A stretch of 64,000 nt of DNA from Pseudomonadota bacterium (GCA_021801025.1 JAJYYK010000006.1:62001-126000), one strand, 5' to 3'; positions 36,515-46,737 are shown, counted from the stretch's first letter. Made by a program: numbers and translations. The notes: generated from the sequence alone by a model not told the origin.

Positions 36515-37090
36515 ATGCCGCTGAACTTGCCCAATATTCTGACCTGGTTGCGCATCTTGCTGATTCCACTTGTGGTGGCGGTCTATTATTTTCCAGATTC
36601 GTGGTGGTTGTCGCAGGAACGCAATATCGCTGCAGCTTTGATGTTTAGTGTGGCGGCCGTGACAGACTGGCTGGATGGCTATTTGGCGCGGGTGTTAAAA
36701 CAAACTTCTGCTTTCGGTGCTTTTCTTGACCCCGTTGCCGACAAGTTGATGGTGGCCGCAGCACTTATCGTGCTGGTACAGTTACACCGGGTGGATGCTT
36801 TGATTGCATTGATTATTATTGGGCGAGAAATTACGATTTCAGCTTTACGTGAATGGATGGCCAGCATTGGCGCGCGAGGCAGTGTGGCGGTTTCCAAGCT
36901 GGGAAAAATTAAAACTGCAGCACAGATGTTGGCAATTGTTTTGTTGTTATGGAATGCCCCGCTGTGGGGGATAGACATTCATCAGTGGGGCGTTTGGCTA
37001 ATCTGGATTGCAGCCATATTCACTTTGTGGTCTATGGTGTATTATCTGCGCTGCGCGCTTACCGAGGCAATTCGACGTGGACAATCCTAG
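36515..37090 (+). CDS. pgsA: CDP-diacylglycerol-glycerol-3-phosphate 3-phosphatidyltransferase
   Basis: This membrane enzyme makes phosphatidylglycerophosphate, the committed step to phosphatidylglycerol. The 191 residues contain the full CDP-alcohol phosphotransferase motif D-G-x2-A-R-x8-G-x3-D-x3-D (DWLDGYLARV onward to FLDPVADK, about residues 50-74) and about five membrane spans. The start is the ATG at 36515; the TTG nine bases earlier is unnecessary. The stop lies inside the start of kup. Confidence 0.95.
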   Translation: MPLNLPNILTWLRILLIPLVVAVYYFPDSWWLSQERNIAAALMFSVAAVTDWLDGYLARVLKQTSAFGAFLDPVADKLMVAAALIVLVQLHRVDALIALIIIGREITISALREWMASIGARGSVAVSKLGKIKTAAQMLAIVLLLWNAPLWGIDIHQWGVWLIWIAAIFTLWSMVYYLRCALTEAIRRGQS

Positions 37091-38990
37091 TATCATTGCA
37101 GAAGCACCCAATCCCAATCAGTCTTTCAAAAAACTCGGCGTCTCGACACTTGCCCTCTCGGCAATCGGGGTGGTGTATGGCGATATTGGCACCAGCCCGT
37201 TGTATGCGCTGCAAACAGTATTCAGCCCTGAGCATGGTATTGTGGCGAATGCGCCCAATATCCTGGGCGTACTTTCCCTGGTGTTTTGGTCTTTGCTGCT
37301 GGTGGTGTCGCTGAAATTCGTGGTGTTTATCATGCGGGCGGATAACTATGGCGAAGGCGGTATCATGGCCTTGATGGCCTTAATCCGACGGTTGTTGCCC
37401 GATGAACACAAAGTGCGTAATACGCTTATTATGCTGGGTTTGTTTGGTGCAGCACTGTTTTTCGGCGATGGTATCATCACCCCAGCGATATCGGTGTTGT
37501 CTGCCATTGAAGGACTGGAAGTGGCTACGCCCGGGCTAACCCCCTATGTGATTCCTTTGGCATTGGTGGTGTTGTCAGCGCTGTTTTTTATCCAGCGCAA
37601 GGGTACAGCGACCGTAGGTATTCTGTTTGGGCCGATTATGGTGGTGTGGTTTGTCGTGCTGGCAGTGCTTGGGGTGTTACAAATTGTACGTGTGCCACAA
37701 GTCTTGCAGGCTATGAACCCAAGTTATGCGCTGGTATTTTTAATGCGGCACGGTGTTGTCGGTTTTCTGGCTTTGGGGGCCGTGGTGCTGACGATTACCG
37801 GCGCGGAAGCTTTGTATGCCGATATGGGGCACTTTGGTAAATCCCCGATACGCCTGGCGTGGTTTAGTTTGGTATTGCCAGCTTTGCTGCTCAATTATTT
37901 CGGGCAGGGTGCCTTGATGATACTTAACCCCAGCGCAGCGACTAACCCTTTTTATGCCATGACCCCGCAATGGTCTCTTTATCCAATGATTGCCCTGTCG
38001 ACGGTGGCCACGGTGATTGCGTCGCAAGCGGTTATTTCGGGCGTTTTTTCGATGACGCAACAAGCCATACAGTTGGGGTTTTTACCGCGGACTAATGTGG
38101 TACATACGTCGGCACGCGAAATCGGTCAAATTTATGTGCCGTTTATGAATTGGACGATGATGATTGGGGTGATTGCTCTGATTGTCGGGTTTAAATCGTC
38201 GGCCAATTTGAGTTGGGCGTACGGGTTGGCTGTGACAGGCACTATTACCATTGATACTTTACTGGTGTTTGTGGTGGCGAGACGTTTGTGGCACTGGAAC
38301 AAAACTTGGGTATTGGCTGGGTTGGCGTTTTTTCTGACGATCGATCTGGCGTTTTTTGGCGCAAATCTGGTGAAAATATTTGAAGGTGGCTGGTTCCCTC
38401 TGGCCATCGGCGCAGCCATGTTTACGGTGATGAGCACCTGGAAGCGGGGGCGTGAGTTGATGGGCGAACGTTTGCAGGAACAATCAATTGAATTGAAACC
38501 CTTTGTGGAAAGTCTGCTGGCGCATCCTCCTGTGCGGGTTCCGGGTACAGCCGTGTTTTTGACCACTAACCTTGCTAAAGTACCCCATGCTTTATTGCAC
38601 AACTTGTTGCACAATAAAGTGTTGCATGAAACGGTCCTGGTGTTGACGGTTCAGACGCGCAACAAGCCTTGGGCAAAGCTTTCTGAGCGAATCTGTGTAG
38701 AGAAAGTGGCAGCAGGATTCTATTGTATTACCCTGTCATTTGGATTTAAAGAAGAGCCTGATGTGCCGCAGGCATTGGAAGCACTTAAAATTCACGGCCA
38801 GACACTTAACCTGATGGAAACCTCATTTTTCTTGAGCCGTGAAACCTTGATTGCGACCAAGATGCCGGGGATGGCAATGTGGCGCGAGCATCTGTTTGTC
38901 AGCATGGCGCGTAATGGCAGTAGCGCAACGGCATTTTTCCACATCCCCACGAACAGGGTCATCGAACTGGGTGCGCAGGTAGAGTTGTAA
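37077..38990 (+). CDS. kup: Low-affinity potassium transport system protein Kup
   Basis: The 637-residue KUP/HAK/KT potassium uptake carrier has about twelve spans in the first 450 residues and a cytoplasmic C-terminal domain. Signature segments are GVVYGDIGTSPLYALQTVF and NYGEGGIMALMALIRRL. A GTG at 37077 with GAGG upstream gives the N-terminus and overlaps pgsA by 14 bases. The TAA at 38988-38990 is followed at once by the terminal repeat of a MITE, so the insertion sits flush with the 3' end. Confidence 0.94.
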   Translation: MDNPSIIAEAPNPNQSFKKLGVSTLALSAIGVVYGDIGTSPLYALQTVFSPEHGIVANAPNILGVLSLVFWSLLLVVSLKFVVFIMRADNYGEGGIMALMALIRRLLPDEHKVRNTLIMLGLFGAALFFGDGIITPAISVLSAIEGLEVATPGLTPYVIPLALVVLSALFFIQRKGTATVGILFGPIMVVWFVVLAVLGVLQIVRVPQVLQAMNPSYALVFLMRHGVVGFLALGAVVLTITGAEALYADMGHFGKSPIRLAWFSLVLPALLLNYFGQGALMILNPSAATNPFYAMTPQWSLYPMIALSTVATVIASQAVISGVFSMTQQAIQLGFLPRTNVVHTSAREIGQIYVPFMNWTMMIGVIALIVGFKSSANLSWAYGLAVTGTITIDTLLVFVVARRLWHWNKTWVLAGLAFFLTIDLAFFGANLVKIFEGGWFPLAIGAAMFTVMSTWKRGRELMGERLQEQSIELKPFVESLLAHPPVRVPGTAVFLTTNLAKVPHALLHNLLHNKVLHETVLVLTVQTRNKPWAKLSERICVEKVAAGFYCITLSFGFKEEPDVPQALEALKIHGQTLNLMETSFFLSRETLIATKMPGMAMWREHLFVSMARNGSSATAFFHIPTNRVIELGAQVEL

Positions 38991-39133
38991 TGAGACCTTT
39001 GCACGATGTGGCGAACATAGCGCAGATGAGGCGAAAAATGGCGCAAAACCGGTGTGTACAAAGAGTACATGAGGATTTTGAGCCATTTCATAACGAAATT
39101 ATGAGCAAGCGCAGTCATCGTGCAAAGGTCTCA
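38991..39133. mobile_element. Miniature inverted-repeat element, copy A
   Basis: The 143-bp segment is bounded by TGAGACCTTTGCACGATG (38991-39008) and its near-perfect inverse ending at 39133. Its reverse complement aligns along its whole length with 16620-16761. It fills the gap between the kup stop and the def ATG (39136) almost completely, so any promoter or ribosome-binding site for def must lie inside it or upstream. It has no coding capacity. Confidence 0.88.
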
Positions 39134-39135
39134 TA

Positions 39136-39672
39136 ATGGCGGTTCGACAGGTATTGAAAATGGGCGATCCTTTACTGTGGCAGGAAGCACAGCCAGTCAC
39201 TGAGTTTGATACGCCCGTTTTGCACGATTTGCTCACCGACATGCGCGATACCATGGCCGAATTAAATGGGGCAGGTCTGGCAGCGCCGCAAATTGGGGTG
39301 AGTCTCCAGGTGGTGATTTTTGGCGTGCAGGATAATCCACGTTATCCAGATGCAGAAGTCGTTCCGGAAACCGTGCTGATCAATCCGCGTTTAAGTGCTT
39401 TGAGCGATCTGCAAGATGAGGCGTGGGAAGGTTGCCTGTCCGTGCCAGGCATGCGTGGCCTGGTCTCCCGTTACCTTCATTTGCGTTATCAGGGTTATGA
39501 CGCCTGTGGGCAAGTTATTGATCGCAGTGTGAGCGGTTTTCATGCTCGCGTGGTGCAGCACGAAGTGGACCATCTGTACGGTGTACTGTATCCCATGCGC
39601 ATTCGTGATTTACGCAACTTTGGATACAACGAAGTGCTTTTCCCAGACCGTCCCCCCGAGATTGATGATTAA
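39136..39672 (+). CDS. def: Peptide deformylase
   Basis: Def removes the formyl group from nascent proteins. The 178 residues have all three metal-site motifs: [10 protein letters not shown] (about 45), EGCLSVPG (about 97) and QHEVDHL (about 139), where the Cys and two His bind the metal. The gene starts two bases after the MITE and has no clear Shine-Dalgarno except what the element end (CAAAGGTC) supplies. In many relatives def pairs with fmt; here it overlaps dnaE by eight bases. Confidence 0.95.
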   Translation: MAVRQVLKMGDPLLWQEAQPVTEFDTPVLHDLLTDMRDTMAELNGAGLAAPQIGVSLQVVIFGVQDNPRYPDAEVVPETVLINPRLSALSDLQDEAWEGCLSVPGMRGLVSRYLHLRYQGYDACGQVIDRSVSGFHARVVQHEVDHLYGVLYPMRIRDLRNFGYNEVLFPDRPPEIDD

Positions 39673-42600
39673 CCCAAGCTTTATTCACCTGCGCCTGCAT
39701 TCCGAGTATTCCATTACCGATGGCATTGTGCGCATTGGCGATGCGGTGGCGCGTGCGGTGGAAGATGGTATGCCCGCGCTGGCGCTGACTGACTTGGCCA
39801 ACGTGTTTGGCTTGGTGAAATTTTACCAGGCAGCGCGATCCAAAGGCATTAAACCGATTGCAGGCTGTGACGTGTGGATAGGTCATGCGGGGCAGGGTGA
39901 GCGTGCGGCAAGGGTGCTGCTTCTGGTGCAGAATGAGGCAGGTTATCGTTGTTTATGTGAATGGCTATCACGGGCTTATCGTGAGAATTATGTACATGGC
40001 CGTGCGCAGTTACAGCTTGAATGGCTGGAGGAATCCGGAACGGATGGACTGATTGCACTGTCCGGCGCACAGTGGGGCGATGTCGGCCAGTTGTTGTTAA
40101 CGGGCAATGAAGTCGGTGCCCATGCCTTGGCCCAACGCTGGGCTGAAATCTTCCCTCAACGTTATTATCTGGAAATTCAACGCACTGGTCATCCCGATGC
40201 GGAAGACTGTCTGCGCCGCAGTGTGGCACTGGCTGGACAGTTGAACTTGCCTGTGGTGGCGACGCATCCGGTGCAGTTTCTTGATACGACTGATTTTAAA
40301 GCGCACGAGGCGCGGGTATGTATCGCCGAGGGTGCTTTGTTGGCCGACAAACGGCGCTCACGGCATTTTACCGAAGCCCAGTATTTCAAAACCCAGGCAG
40401 AAATGGCCGAATTGTTTGCCGATTTGCCCCAAGCCTTGCTTAATAGCATAGAAATTGCCAAACGTTGCTCATTGACCCTGCAATTGGGAAAAAGCCATTT
40501 GCCGCAGTTTCCTGTGCCTGAAGGCATGGCTTTGGAGGATTACCTGCATGCTCGCGCGCAGGAGGGTCTGCTAAGCCGAATGGCGCAGTGCTACCCGGAT
40601 CAAACGGTGCGGGCACAACAATTGCCGACTTATCAGGCGCGGCTTGAGTTTGAGCTGGCGACCATTATTCAAATGGGTTTCCCTGGCTACTTCCTGATTG
40701 TGGCCGACTTCATTAACTGGGCGAAACACAACGATGTGCCTGTCGGGCCCGGTCGCGGTTCTGGTGCAGGCTCACTGGTGGCTTACGCTTTAGGGATTAC
40801 CGATTTGGATCCCTTGCCTTATGACTTGTTGTTTGAACGTTTTTTGAATCCGGAACGGGTGTCCATGCCCGACTTTGACGTGGACTTTTGTCAGGATGGG
40901 CGTGAACGGGTGATCGATTACGTGCGCAAGAAGTATGGCGGCGATGCGGTATCGCAGATCGTCACTTTTGGTACGCTGGGCTCGCGTTCAGTGATTCGTG
41001 ACGTGGGACGCGTACTGGATTTGCCATATAACCTGTGCGATCAATTATCAAAACTGATTCCGGTTGAGGGTGTTAAGCCAGTGGCCTTGACGCAGGCTCT
41101 GGAAAAAGAACCCCAGTTACGGGAACGTTACGATAACGAAGAAGATGTGCATGAACTGTTCGATTTGGCGCGCAAATTGGAAGACCTCACGCGAAATGTC
41201 GGGATGCATGCGGGTGGCGTACTCATCGCACCGGGCAAAATCAGCGATTTCTGTCCGGTGTATGTGGCGGAAGGCGGCGAATCCGTGGTGTCGCAATTCG
41301 ATAAAGATGATGTGGAAAAAGCCGGGTTGGTGAAATTTGACTTTCTCGGCTTGCGCACTTTAACGATATTAGATTGGTCGTTGCGCTACGTGGCGATGTT
41401 GTCGCCGGACAAGCAAGCGCCATTCGTTTTGGAGAGCTTGCCACTGAATGACCGGCCAAGTTTCAGTCTGCTCAAGTCCGGGCGTACGACAGCCGTTTTT
41501 CAGCTTGAATCGCGGGGGATGAAGGATTTGATTCGCCGCCTGCAACCGGATTGCTTTGAAGACATGGTCGCGCTGGTGGCCTTATTTCGTCCGGGGCCGC
41601 TTGAATCCGGCATGGTGGATGATTTTATCAACCGTAAACATGGGCGTGCGCGTGTAGATTATATGCATCCCATGCTGGAAGGTACGCTTAAACCGACCTA
41701 TGGTGTGATTGTTTACCAGGAACAGGTCATGCAAATCGCCCAGATTATGGGCGGATATACTTTGGGTAGCGCAGATTTGCTGCGGCGCGCCATGGGCAAG
41801 AAAAATGCGGATGAAATGGCTGAACACCGCACCATTTTTGTCAATGGCGCCGTCACCAAAGGTGTAGACAGTACGCTGGCGACCAGTATTTTTGATCTGA
41901 TGGAAAAATTTGCCGGTTATGGGTTTAATAAATCCCACTCGGCGGCCTATGCCTTGATTGCCTATCAAACGGTTTGGCTCAAAACGCATCATCCTGCTGC
42001 ATTCATGGCGGCGACCCTTTCAGCCGATATGGACGATACAGACAAAGTGAAACTGTTTTGCGAGGAAGCGCAAAGCATGGGGCTGGAACTGTTGCCGCCG
42101 GACGTTAATCTGGCTGGCTACCGGTTTATTCCAGAAAGCACGACGCAGATTCGTTACGGGCTTGGCGCGGTCAAAGGTACCGGTGAAGCGGCAATTAACA
42201 CCATCATCGCTGCGCGGGCGCAGGGCGGCGCATTTGTGGATTTGTTTGATCTGATTACGCGTGTGGATCGGCGCAGTGTGAATCGTCGGGCATTAGAAGC
42301 TTTGGCTCGGGCAGGGGCTTTCGATGCGTTAGACAGTCACCGTGCCCGTGTGCTCGGTTCAATCGGTGCCGCCATCGAGTTGGCTGAGCAGCGTGCGCAA
42401 TCCATTCATCAAGCCAGCCTGTTTGATTCGACAGAGTCCACAATGGTGGCCGGACTCGTTTTGTCCACGGTACAGCCATGGTCTGAGCAGGAACGTTTGT
42501 TGCAAGAGAAATCGGCGCTGGGATTTTATTTCAGTGGACATCCATTTGATTCTTATGCGGCAGAATTGGCCGTGTTCGTGAAAACCAGGCTGGATGCGTT

Positions 42601-43108
42601 GCAGGCGAATACCCAGCCAGTGTTACTGGCTGGTGTGATTACCAGTTCGCGTACGCAAATGACGCGGCGCGGAAAAATGGCTTTCATATTGCTAGATGAC
42701 GGTAAAGGCAGCGTGGAAATACCCATATTTAACGAGCAATTTGAACGACACCGCGATTGGCTGAAGGAAGACCGTCTGTTGCTGGTGGAAGGAAAATTGG
42801 GCAAAGATGATTACTCAGGTGGACTGCGTGTGCAAGTCGACAAGTTGTATGATTTGACCACTGCCCGCACTCATTATGCCCGCTGGTTACAGTTATCGGT
42901 TAGCCATGAATTGTCGGTAAGTCGTCTGCAAACCCTGTTGCGCCCATATTGTGATGAGGCGGCTGGCTGTTCAGTACGTCTGCAATACCGGTTGCCCCAA
43001 GCTTTGACCGAAATGGAGCTGGGTGCGGGCTGGAAAGTCGTGCTGCATGATGAATTGCTGGCCGCATTGCGAGCCGAAGCCATCACTGCCAATGTGGTGT
43101 ACAGTTAA
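39665..43108 (+). CDS. dnaE: DNA polymerase III subunit alpha
   Basis: This is the replicative polymerase catalytic subunit, 1147 residues. The PHP domain is at the start ([13 protein letters not shown]) and the palm has the catalytic PDFDVDF near residue 400. [18 protein letters not shown] is characteristic of the family. An OB fold ([20 protein letters not shown]) follows near 1000. The start at 39665 overlaps the def stop, which argues for co-translation. The length equals E. coli DnaE (1160) within 13 residues. Confidence 0.97.
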   Translation: MINPSFIHLRLHSEYSITDGIVRIGDAVARAVEDGMPALALTDLANVFGLVKFYQAARSKGIKPIAGCDVWIGHAGQGERAARVLLLVQNEAGYRCLCEWLSRAYRENYVHGRAQLQLEWLEESGTDGLIALSGAQWGDVGQLLLTGNEVGAHALAQRWAEIFPQRYYLEIQRTGHPDAEDCLRRSVALAGQLNLPVVATHPVQFLDTTDFKAHEARVCIAEGALLADKRRSRHFTEAQYFKTQAEMAELFADLPQALLNSIEIAKRCSLTLQLGKSHLPQFPVPEGMALEDYLHARAQEGLLSRMAQCYPDQTVRAQQLPTYQARLEFELATIIQMGFPGYFLIVADFINWAKHNDVPVGPGRGSGAGSLVAYALGITDLDPLPYDLLFERFLNPERVSMPDFDVDFCQDGRERVIDYVRKKYGGDAVSQIVTFGTLGSRSVIRDVGRVLDLPYNLCDQLSKLIPVEGVKPVALTQALEKEPQLRERYDNEEDVHELFDLARKLEDLTRNVGMHAGGVLIAPGKISDFCPVYVAEGGESVVSQFDKDDVEKAGLVKFDFLGLRTLTILDWSLRYVAMLSPDKQAPFVLESLPLNDRPSFSLLKSGRTTAVFQLESRGMKDLIRRLQPDCFEDMVALVALFRPGPLESGMVDDFINRKHGRARVDYMHPMLEGTLKPTYGVIVYQEQVMQIAQIMGGYTLGSADLLRRAMGKKNADEMAEHRTIFVNGAVTKGVDSTLATSIFDLMEKFAGYGFNKSHSAAYALIAYQTVWLKTHHPAAFMAATLSADMDDTDKVKLFCEEAQSMGLELLPPDVNLAGYRFIPESTTQIRYGLGAVKGTGEAAINTIIAARAQGGAFVDLFDLITRVDRRSVNRRALEALARAGAFDALDSHRARVLGSIGAAIELAEQRAQSIHQASLFDSTESTMVAGLVLSTVQPWSEQERLLQEKSALGFYFSGHPFDSYAAELAVFVKTRLDALQANTQPVLLAGVITSSRTQMTRRGKMAFILLDDGKGSVEIPIFNEQFERHRDWLKEDRLLLVEGKLGKDDYSGGLRVQVDKLYDLTTARTHYARWLQLSVSHELSVSRLQTLLRPYCDEAAGCSVRLQYRLPQALTEMELGAGWKVVLHDELLAALRAEAITANVVYS

Positions 43109-43132
43109 TTCGACAGGTGCCCGGGTTCTATC

Positions 43133-43360
43133 TCAGGATGGAAGATAAACCGATTCGTGTCTAGATTTCCGGTACAAAAGGTAGCTATGCAGGGACCATC
43201 CTAAAAGAAACCCGACGACCAGTGTGAAAAATATCAATAATGCACTCGACATGGATGCTTTCCAAAACAGAAAGCTAATCTCAACAATGGCAACATTTTG
43301 AGCGATAAACAGCACCGCCAAACTCGACAGAACGAGTACCAGTATCAATTTTAAATTCAT
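43133..43360 (-). CDS. LapA-domain membrane protein
   Basis: This 75-residue protein has two membrane spans (about 4-20 and 40-60) and a basic C-terminal tail. It matches the lipopolysaccharide assembly protein A domain (formerly DUF1049): LFIAQNVAIVEISFLFWKA and TLVVGFLLGWSL. In E. coli LapA works with LapB to control LpxC turnover. In betaproteobacteria it usually follows ihfB; here it lies downstream of dnaE and starts a cluster of small envelope genes. No lapB is visible. Confidence 0.85.
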   Translation of the reverse strand: MNLKLILVLVLSSLAVLFIAQNVAIVEISFLFWKASMSSALLIFFTLVVGFLLGWSLHSYLLYRKSRHESVYLPS

Positions 43361-43421
43361 ATTTCGATCCTCTCAAATTTTTTGGGGCTGCAGTCAGTCA
43401 TGCAGCCCTTGTATCAGGATT

Positions 43422-43709
43422 TTATTTAAATTTTGAATGGGCATCAGCTAACCCGGTCTTCAGTTCATCCCATATTTTGTCGGCAGTTACTTTGAGCTGC
43501 ACCCATGCTTCACCACTGGCTTTGCCCAATTCCTGCATTTTTTCAGATGCTATATGCTGTTTGGCACGCAATTCGCGAAGCTCCCCAGCTTGTTTGAGTT
43601 TCAGGTCAGCCCCGGCATTCCCAATTCTGGCCTCCAGTAAATCAATTTGTGCGGCCCATTCTTTGAGTTGCGCTGCCATTTTTTGTTGATATGCGTCATT
43701 AATTTCCAT
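43422..43709 (-). CDS. Small coiled-coil protein
   Basis: The 95 residues are almost entirely helical and highly charged (MEINDAYQQKMAAQLKEWAAQ onward to KTGLADAHSKFK), with heptad-like spacing over residues 10-70. It resembles small coiled-coil proteins seen beside stress-induced envelope genes, but I know no defined function. It lies on the same strand between the LapA-like and DUF3309 genes. Confidence 0.7.
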   Translation of the reverse strand: MEINDAYQQKMAAQLKEWAAQIDLLEARIGNAGADLKLKQAGELRELRAKQHIASEKMQELGKASGEAWVQLKVTADKIWDELKTGLADAHSKFK

Positions 43710-43901
43710 GGTCTATGTCCATTTCTAGTTCAATTGATGGATTTGAGTACATAAAGGCCGCCCCCCAACAATTTGCTTCTGAAGTTACCCGTTCACAATC
43801 TGTACCCGCCGACATTCGGTGCGGCGTGGAAGGGACAGCAACCCCTTCCACCCGGTATTCACAAGCTTATCCTGAGACTTGTTGCTGATACCGTCACACC
43901 T

Positions 43902-44060
43902 TTACAGTCTCCCCAACAGCAGCAAAATGATCAGAATGAACAATATCAGCCCAACCCCTCCGCTCGGACCATAGCCCCATGATCTGCTGTGCGGCCAGGC
44001 AGGGAATACGCCGATAAGCATCAACACCACAATGATCAATAAAATAGTGCCCAGTGACAT
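43902..44060 (-). CDS. DUF3309 small membrane protein
   Basis: The 52 residues comprise two membrane spans separated by the family phrase PAWPHSRSWGYGPSGGVGL. This is the DUF3309 pattern of tiny inner-membrane proteins of unknown function. The start at 44058-44060 is set by AAGGAG upstream on the minus strand. It lies downstream of the OmpA-type gene. Confidence 0.85.
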   Translation of the reverse strand: MSLGTILLIIVVLMLIGVFPAWPHSRSWGYGPSGGVGLILFILIILLLLGRL

Positions 44061-44121
44061 TTTGTTTCTCCTTGTTTTTGATATAAATAAGCAAAAATTG
44101 TGACACGCGTCCGGTAGTTTC

Positions 44122-45009
44122 CTAGCGTGGCGCAATGTTGCCCTGGTTATCGGAAAGAACGATTTCCACCCGCCGATTCAATTGTCGACCCGCCGCCGTA
44201 TTGTTTGTTGTCACTGGAAATGCTTTACCATATCCGCGCGCAGTCACGCGATCGCTGTTGATCCCCATGTCGAGCAAAGCTGTGCGCACGCTATTGGCGC
44301 GTCGATCAGAGAGCTTCTGGTTGAGGCTATCACTGCCGGTACTGTCTGTATAACCTTCAATTAATACCTTGTACTTTGGGTATTGTTTGAGAAAATCAGC
44401 CAGCTTTTGCACGTTGCGCATGCCCCCAGAAGCCATATGTGCTTTGTCGGTACTGAATAACATGTTGCCAAGTGTAATCACCATGCCACGTTCTGTTTTC
44501 TTGGCATTGAGTGCATTCAGTTGCGCATCCTGTTGAGCAATCAGCGCCTGGTCACGCTCCGTATTGGCACTGGCAGCCGCTAACGCAACAGCTTGTTGAT
44601 CGGCGGTATTTTGCACGATCGCTGTCTGCTGTTTGGCTGTATCGGCTTCAGCCGTTCTTGCCGCCAACTGGAGTTTGTTGCGTTGGGCGCCTGCGTTGGT
44701 CACGACTAATTCATCTGTTTTCCGTTTGGCGGTTTCCAGTGCGATGTCTGCTTTCCGCTTGGCAATGTAGGCCAAGTGAGTGACTCTGGCATCACTTGCG
44801 CCCTGGCTTAGCGCATTGTCTGCCTTGTTCAGTGACTCGCTTGCCTCTTTCAATTCAAGTGGGGCCAAGCTCGAGACTTGGGGATAGGCTCTTGCATTGT
44901 CATAGCTGTTCTGCGCTTCGGAAAGCGTTGCGTTTTGTGGCATTGAACTGCAGCCAGATAAAATTGCGACGGCAATCAGTGTCATGGGAAAGAATTTATT
45001 GTTAAGCAT
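44122..45009 (-). CDS. OmpA-family lipoprotein with DUF4398 region
   Basis: The 295-residue protein has a lipobox (LSGC), an N-terminal DUF4398-type region (about 25-100) and a long Ala/Gln-rich helical section. A C-terminal OmpA peptidoglycan-binding domain follows (MLFSTDKAHMASGGMRNVQ, then IEGYTDSTGSDSLNQKLSDRR). It should sit in the outer membrane and bind peptidoglycan. I start at the ATG at 45009, with GGAG seven bases upstream. The gene follows a second DUF4398 lipoprotein gene by 18 nt, so the two are likely one unit. Confidence 0.88.
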   Translation of the reverse strand: MLNNKFFPMTLIAVAILSGCSSMPQNATLSEAQNSYDNARAYPQVSSLAPLELKEASESLNKADNALSQGASDARVTHLAYIAKRKADIALETAKRKTDELVVTNAGAQRNKLQLAARTAEADTAKQQTAIVQNTADQQAVALAAASANTERDQALIAQQDAQLNALNAKKTERGMVITLGNMLFSTDKAHMASGGMRNVQKLADFLKQYPKYKVLIEGYTDSTGSDSLNQKLSDRRANSVRTALLDMGINSDRVTARGYGKAFPVTTNNTAAGRQLNRRVEIVLSDNQGNIAPR

Positions 45010-45027
45010 GGCGAACTCCATTAAGAA

Positions 45028-45420
45028 TTATTGGGCGTTACGGTCGATTTCCTGACGCAGTGCGTGACTGTCCTGTTGCACGGCTTTCGCAGCTTTTGCA
45101 GCTTTGTCCGAACGTGCCATCGCAACAGCCAGGTCGGCATCGGCTTGAGCTTCTTCTGCCAACCGCCTTGCCAGCACATAATTTTCCGCTTTCATTGCTT
45201 GCTCAGCAGCGTCCATCTTGGCTTTCGCAGATTGAAGTTGAAGTGGGGCATACTCTTCACCTCCAGCGCTACTGGCATTGTTTATTGCCGCCCTGGAAGT
45301 GGCCATCTGTTCTGTTGGGGCAGGGGTGCTCGCGCAACCGGCTATCAGCATCGCAGTCCCTATGGTTATGCCAATCCTGTGCAAAATTTGATTCGGTTTG
45401 AGGTCTTGAAGGGTTTTCAT
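45028..45420 (-). CDS. DUF4398 lipoprotein
   Basis: The 130 residues comprise a signal peptide with lipobox LIAGC followed by a helical region rich in Ala, Lys and Glu (EYAPLQLQSAKAKMDAAEQA, then a second helix with RRLAEEAQADADLA). This is the DUF4398 pattern, also found at the start of the adjacent OmpA-type protein. The pair probably acts together at the outer membrane. Confidence 0.85.
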   Translation of the reverse strand: MKTLQDLKPNQILHRIGITIGTAMLIAGCASTPAPTEQMATSRAAINNASSAGGEEYAPLQLQSAKAKMDAAEQAMKAENYVLARRLAEEAQADADLAVAMARSDKAAKAAKAVQQDSHALRQEIDRNAQ

Positions 45421-46083
45421 TGTTTTTCATCCTTAAGTTAAATGTTAGATATCTTTGTAATGATGAATATTTTTTGCGATTGCAATCGTTTCTTGTTGCG
45501 GTGGCTCCAGCTCACTTGATGCCCACAAGCTAAATGAAGTGAGTGAACATCGTTTAGCACAGAAGGCGTAAGCCTGTTTATGTGTGGCAAGCCCACCAGA
45601 CAATACCGCTTGTGGCATCGCAAGCTGAAACGATCTATCAGGTGACGGGGCTAAAACCAGTTGTTTAAATGCCCTGAAAAATATTTGTGATCGTGCCGCA
45701 GCTGCCGGATTTCCGCCTTTCAATGGTGCTGTACACACCCAGAATTTTCATAATATGTTTCAAATTCAAAGCCGTCAGTGCGGTGGCATACATAGCCGGT
45801 GCCAGGTAACTTGGGAAACGCCGTCGCGTCACGGATCCTCAGGTGTCGTTCGGTCGAAAGGTATTAAGGATTGAAGCGCATGCCATGTCGTTGACAAAAA
45901 ATGCCAGAAATCATGATGTAGAAAGGATAAGCAGATAGTTTGGTGGTGCCAGGATGCGTATCACGACCTTGTGGTGTCGTATCACCTTTTATGGAGACAT
46001 TGCCGAAGTTCAGCAATGTTGGCAGCAAAAGCTGGAAAGTTGTGTTGTATGATTGGCCGCGAAGTCATCGCAGCCGGTTTGTG
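45421..46083. other. 663-nt region with insertion-sequence debris
   Basis: No intact gene. A minus-strand fragment ending at 45665 looks like a transposase C-terminus, described separately. Frames at 45445-45738 (minus) and 45940-46158 (plus) have no recognised family or ribosome-binding site. The remainder is unassigned. Confidence 0.5.
45665..45825 (-). pseudogene. Possible transposase C-terminal fragment
   Basis: On the minus strand one frame reads RRRFPSYLAPAMYATALTAL, continuing NLKHIMKILG, and ends at TAA (45665-45667). An in-frame TGA lies upstream of the fragment. The ALTALNLKHIMKIL helix resembles C-terminal ends of DDE transposases. No start and no terminal repeats were found. This is weak evidence for an old insertion sequence. 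Confidence 0.35.
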
Positions 46084-46737
46084 TTAGTGATGGGTGGTCA
46101 TTCCCCATTCAGCAACGCCTTCGCGCAGGTATGCCGAGTTAAAACCCTCACTGCGTAATAGCATTGCCGCATCTTTTGCCATCAAACAATAGGGGCCACG
46201 GCAATAAGCTGCGATAAGTCGGTCCTTGGGCAGTTCGGCGAGGCGTTGCCGTAATTCATCCAAAGGAATAGAGCGTGCGAAGGGCAGGTGTTGGGTCAGG
46301 TATTCCGGGCTTGGGCGCACATCCAGTACCACGATCTCTCCCTGCCGGGCCATTTTCAGCAAGCTTTCACGGTTGTTGGGGATCAGGTTATCGGGTTCAT
46401 TAGCGATGTTTTGTAATGCCTGCTGCAATTCAGCCAACCGGTTCTCAGCCAGAGTGTGGGTGTTTACCCATAAATCGGCCACAGCTTTATTGGCGAGCCG
46501 GTAAAAAATATGTTTGCCCTCCCGTCGCGTTTCAACCATTTGCGCGTGTCTGAGTTCGCGCAGGTGGGCGCTGGTAAGCTTCACGCTGATTGACGCTTCC
46601 TGCGCAAGTGCCTCCACGGTTTTTTCGCCCTGGCACAGCAGTTCAATGAGCTCAAGCCGTTTGGGACTTGAAAAAGCTTTGCCTATCCGTGCGACCTGCT
46701 CATAGAGCATATCTTTGATTTGTCGCGCATTATCCAT
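46084..46737 (-). CDS. ArsR-family regulator fused to rhodanese domain
   Basis: The 217 residues join an N-terminal winged helix (about 10-100; SPKRLELIELLCQGEKTVEAL, SVKLTSAHLRELRHAQMV) to a rhodanese domain (about 125-217; VVLDVRPSPEYLTQH, with active Cys in AAYCRGPYCLMA). Such fusions are thought to sense persulfide or other sulfur/thiol chemistry. The start at 46735-46737 is the ATG of MDNARQIKDML; the longer frame to 46917 runs into gph. It lies 79 nt behind gph on the same strand. The target genes are unknown. Confidence 0.88.
   Translation of the reverse strand: MDNARQIKDMLYEQVARIGKAFSSPKRLELIELLCQGEKTVEALAQEASISVKLTSAHLRELRHAQMVETRREGKHIFYRLANKAVADLWVNTHTLAENRLAELQQALQNIANEPDNLIPNNRESLLKMARQGEIVVLDVRPSPEYLTQHLPFARSIPLDELRQRLAELPKDRLIAAYCRGPYCLMAKDAAMLLRSEGFNSAYLREGVAEWGMTTHH

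Noticed and set aside
45445-45738. 97-codon minus-strand frame in the gene-free region
   Set aside because: It starts out of frame with the transposase-like fragment and has no recognised domain.
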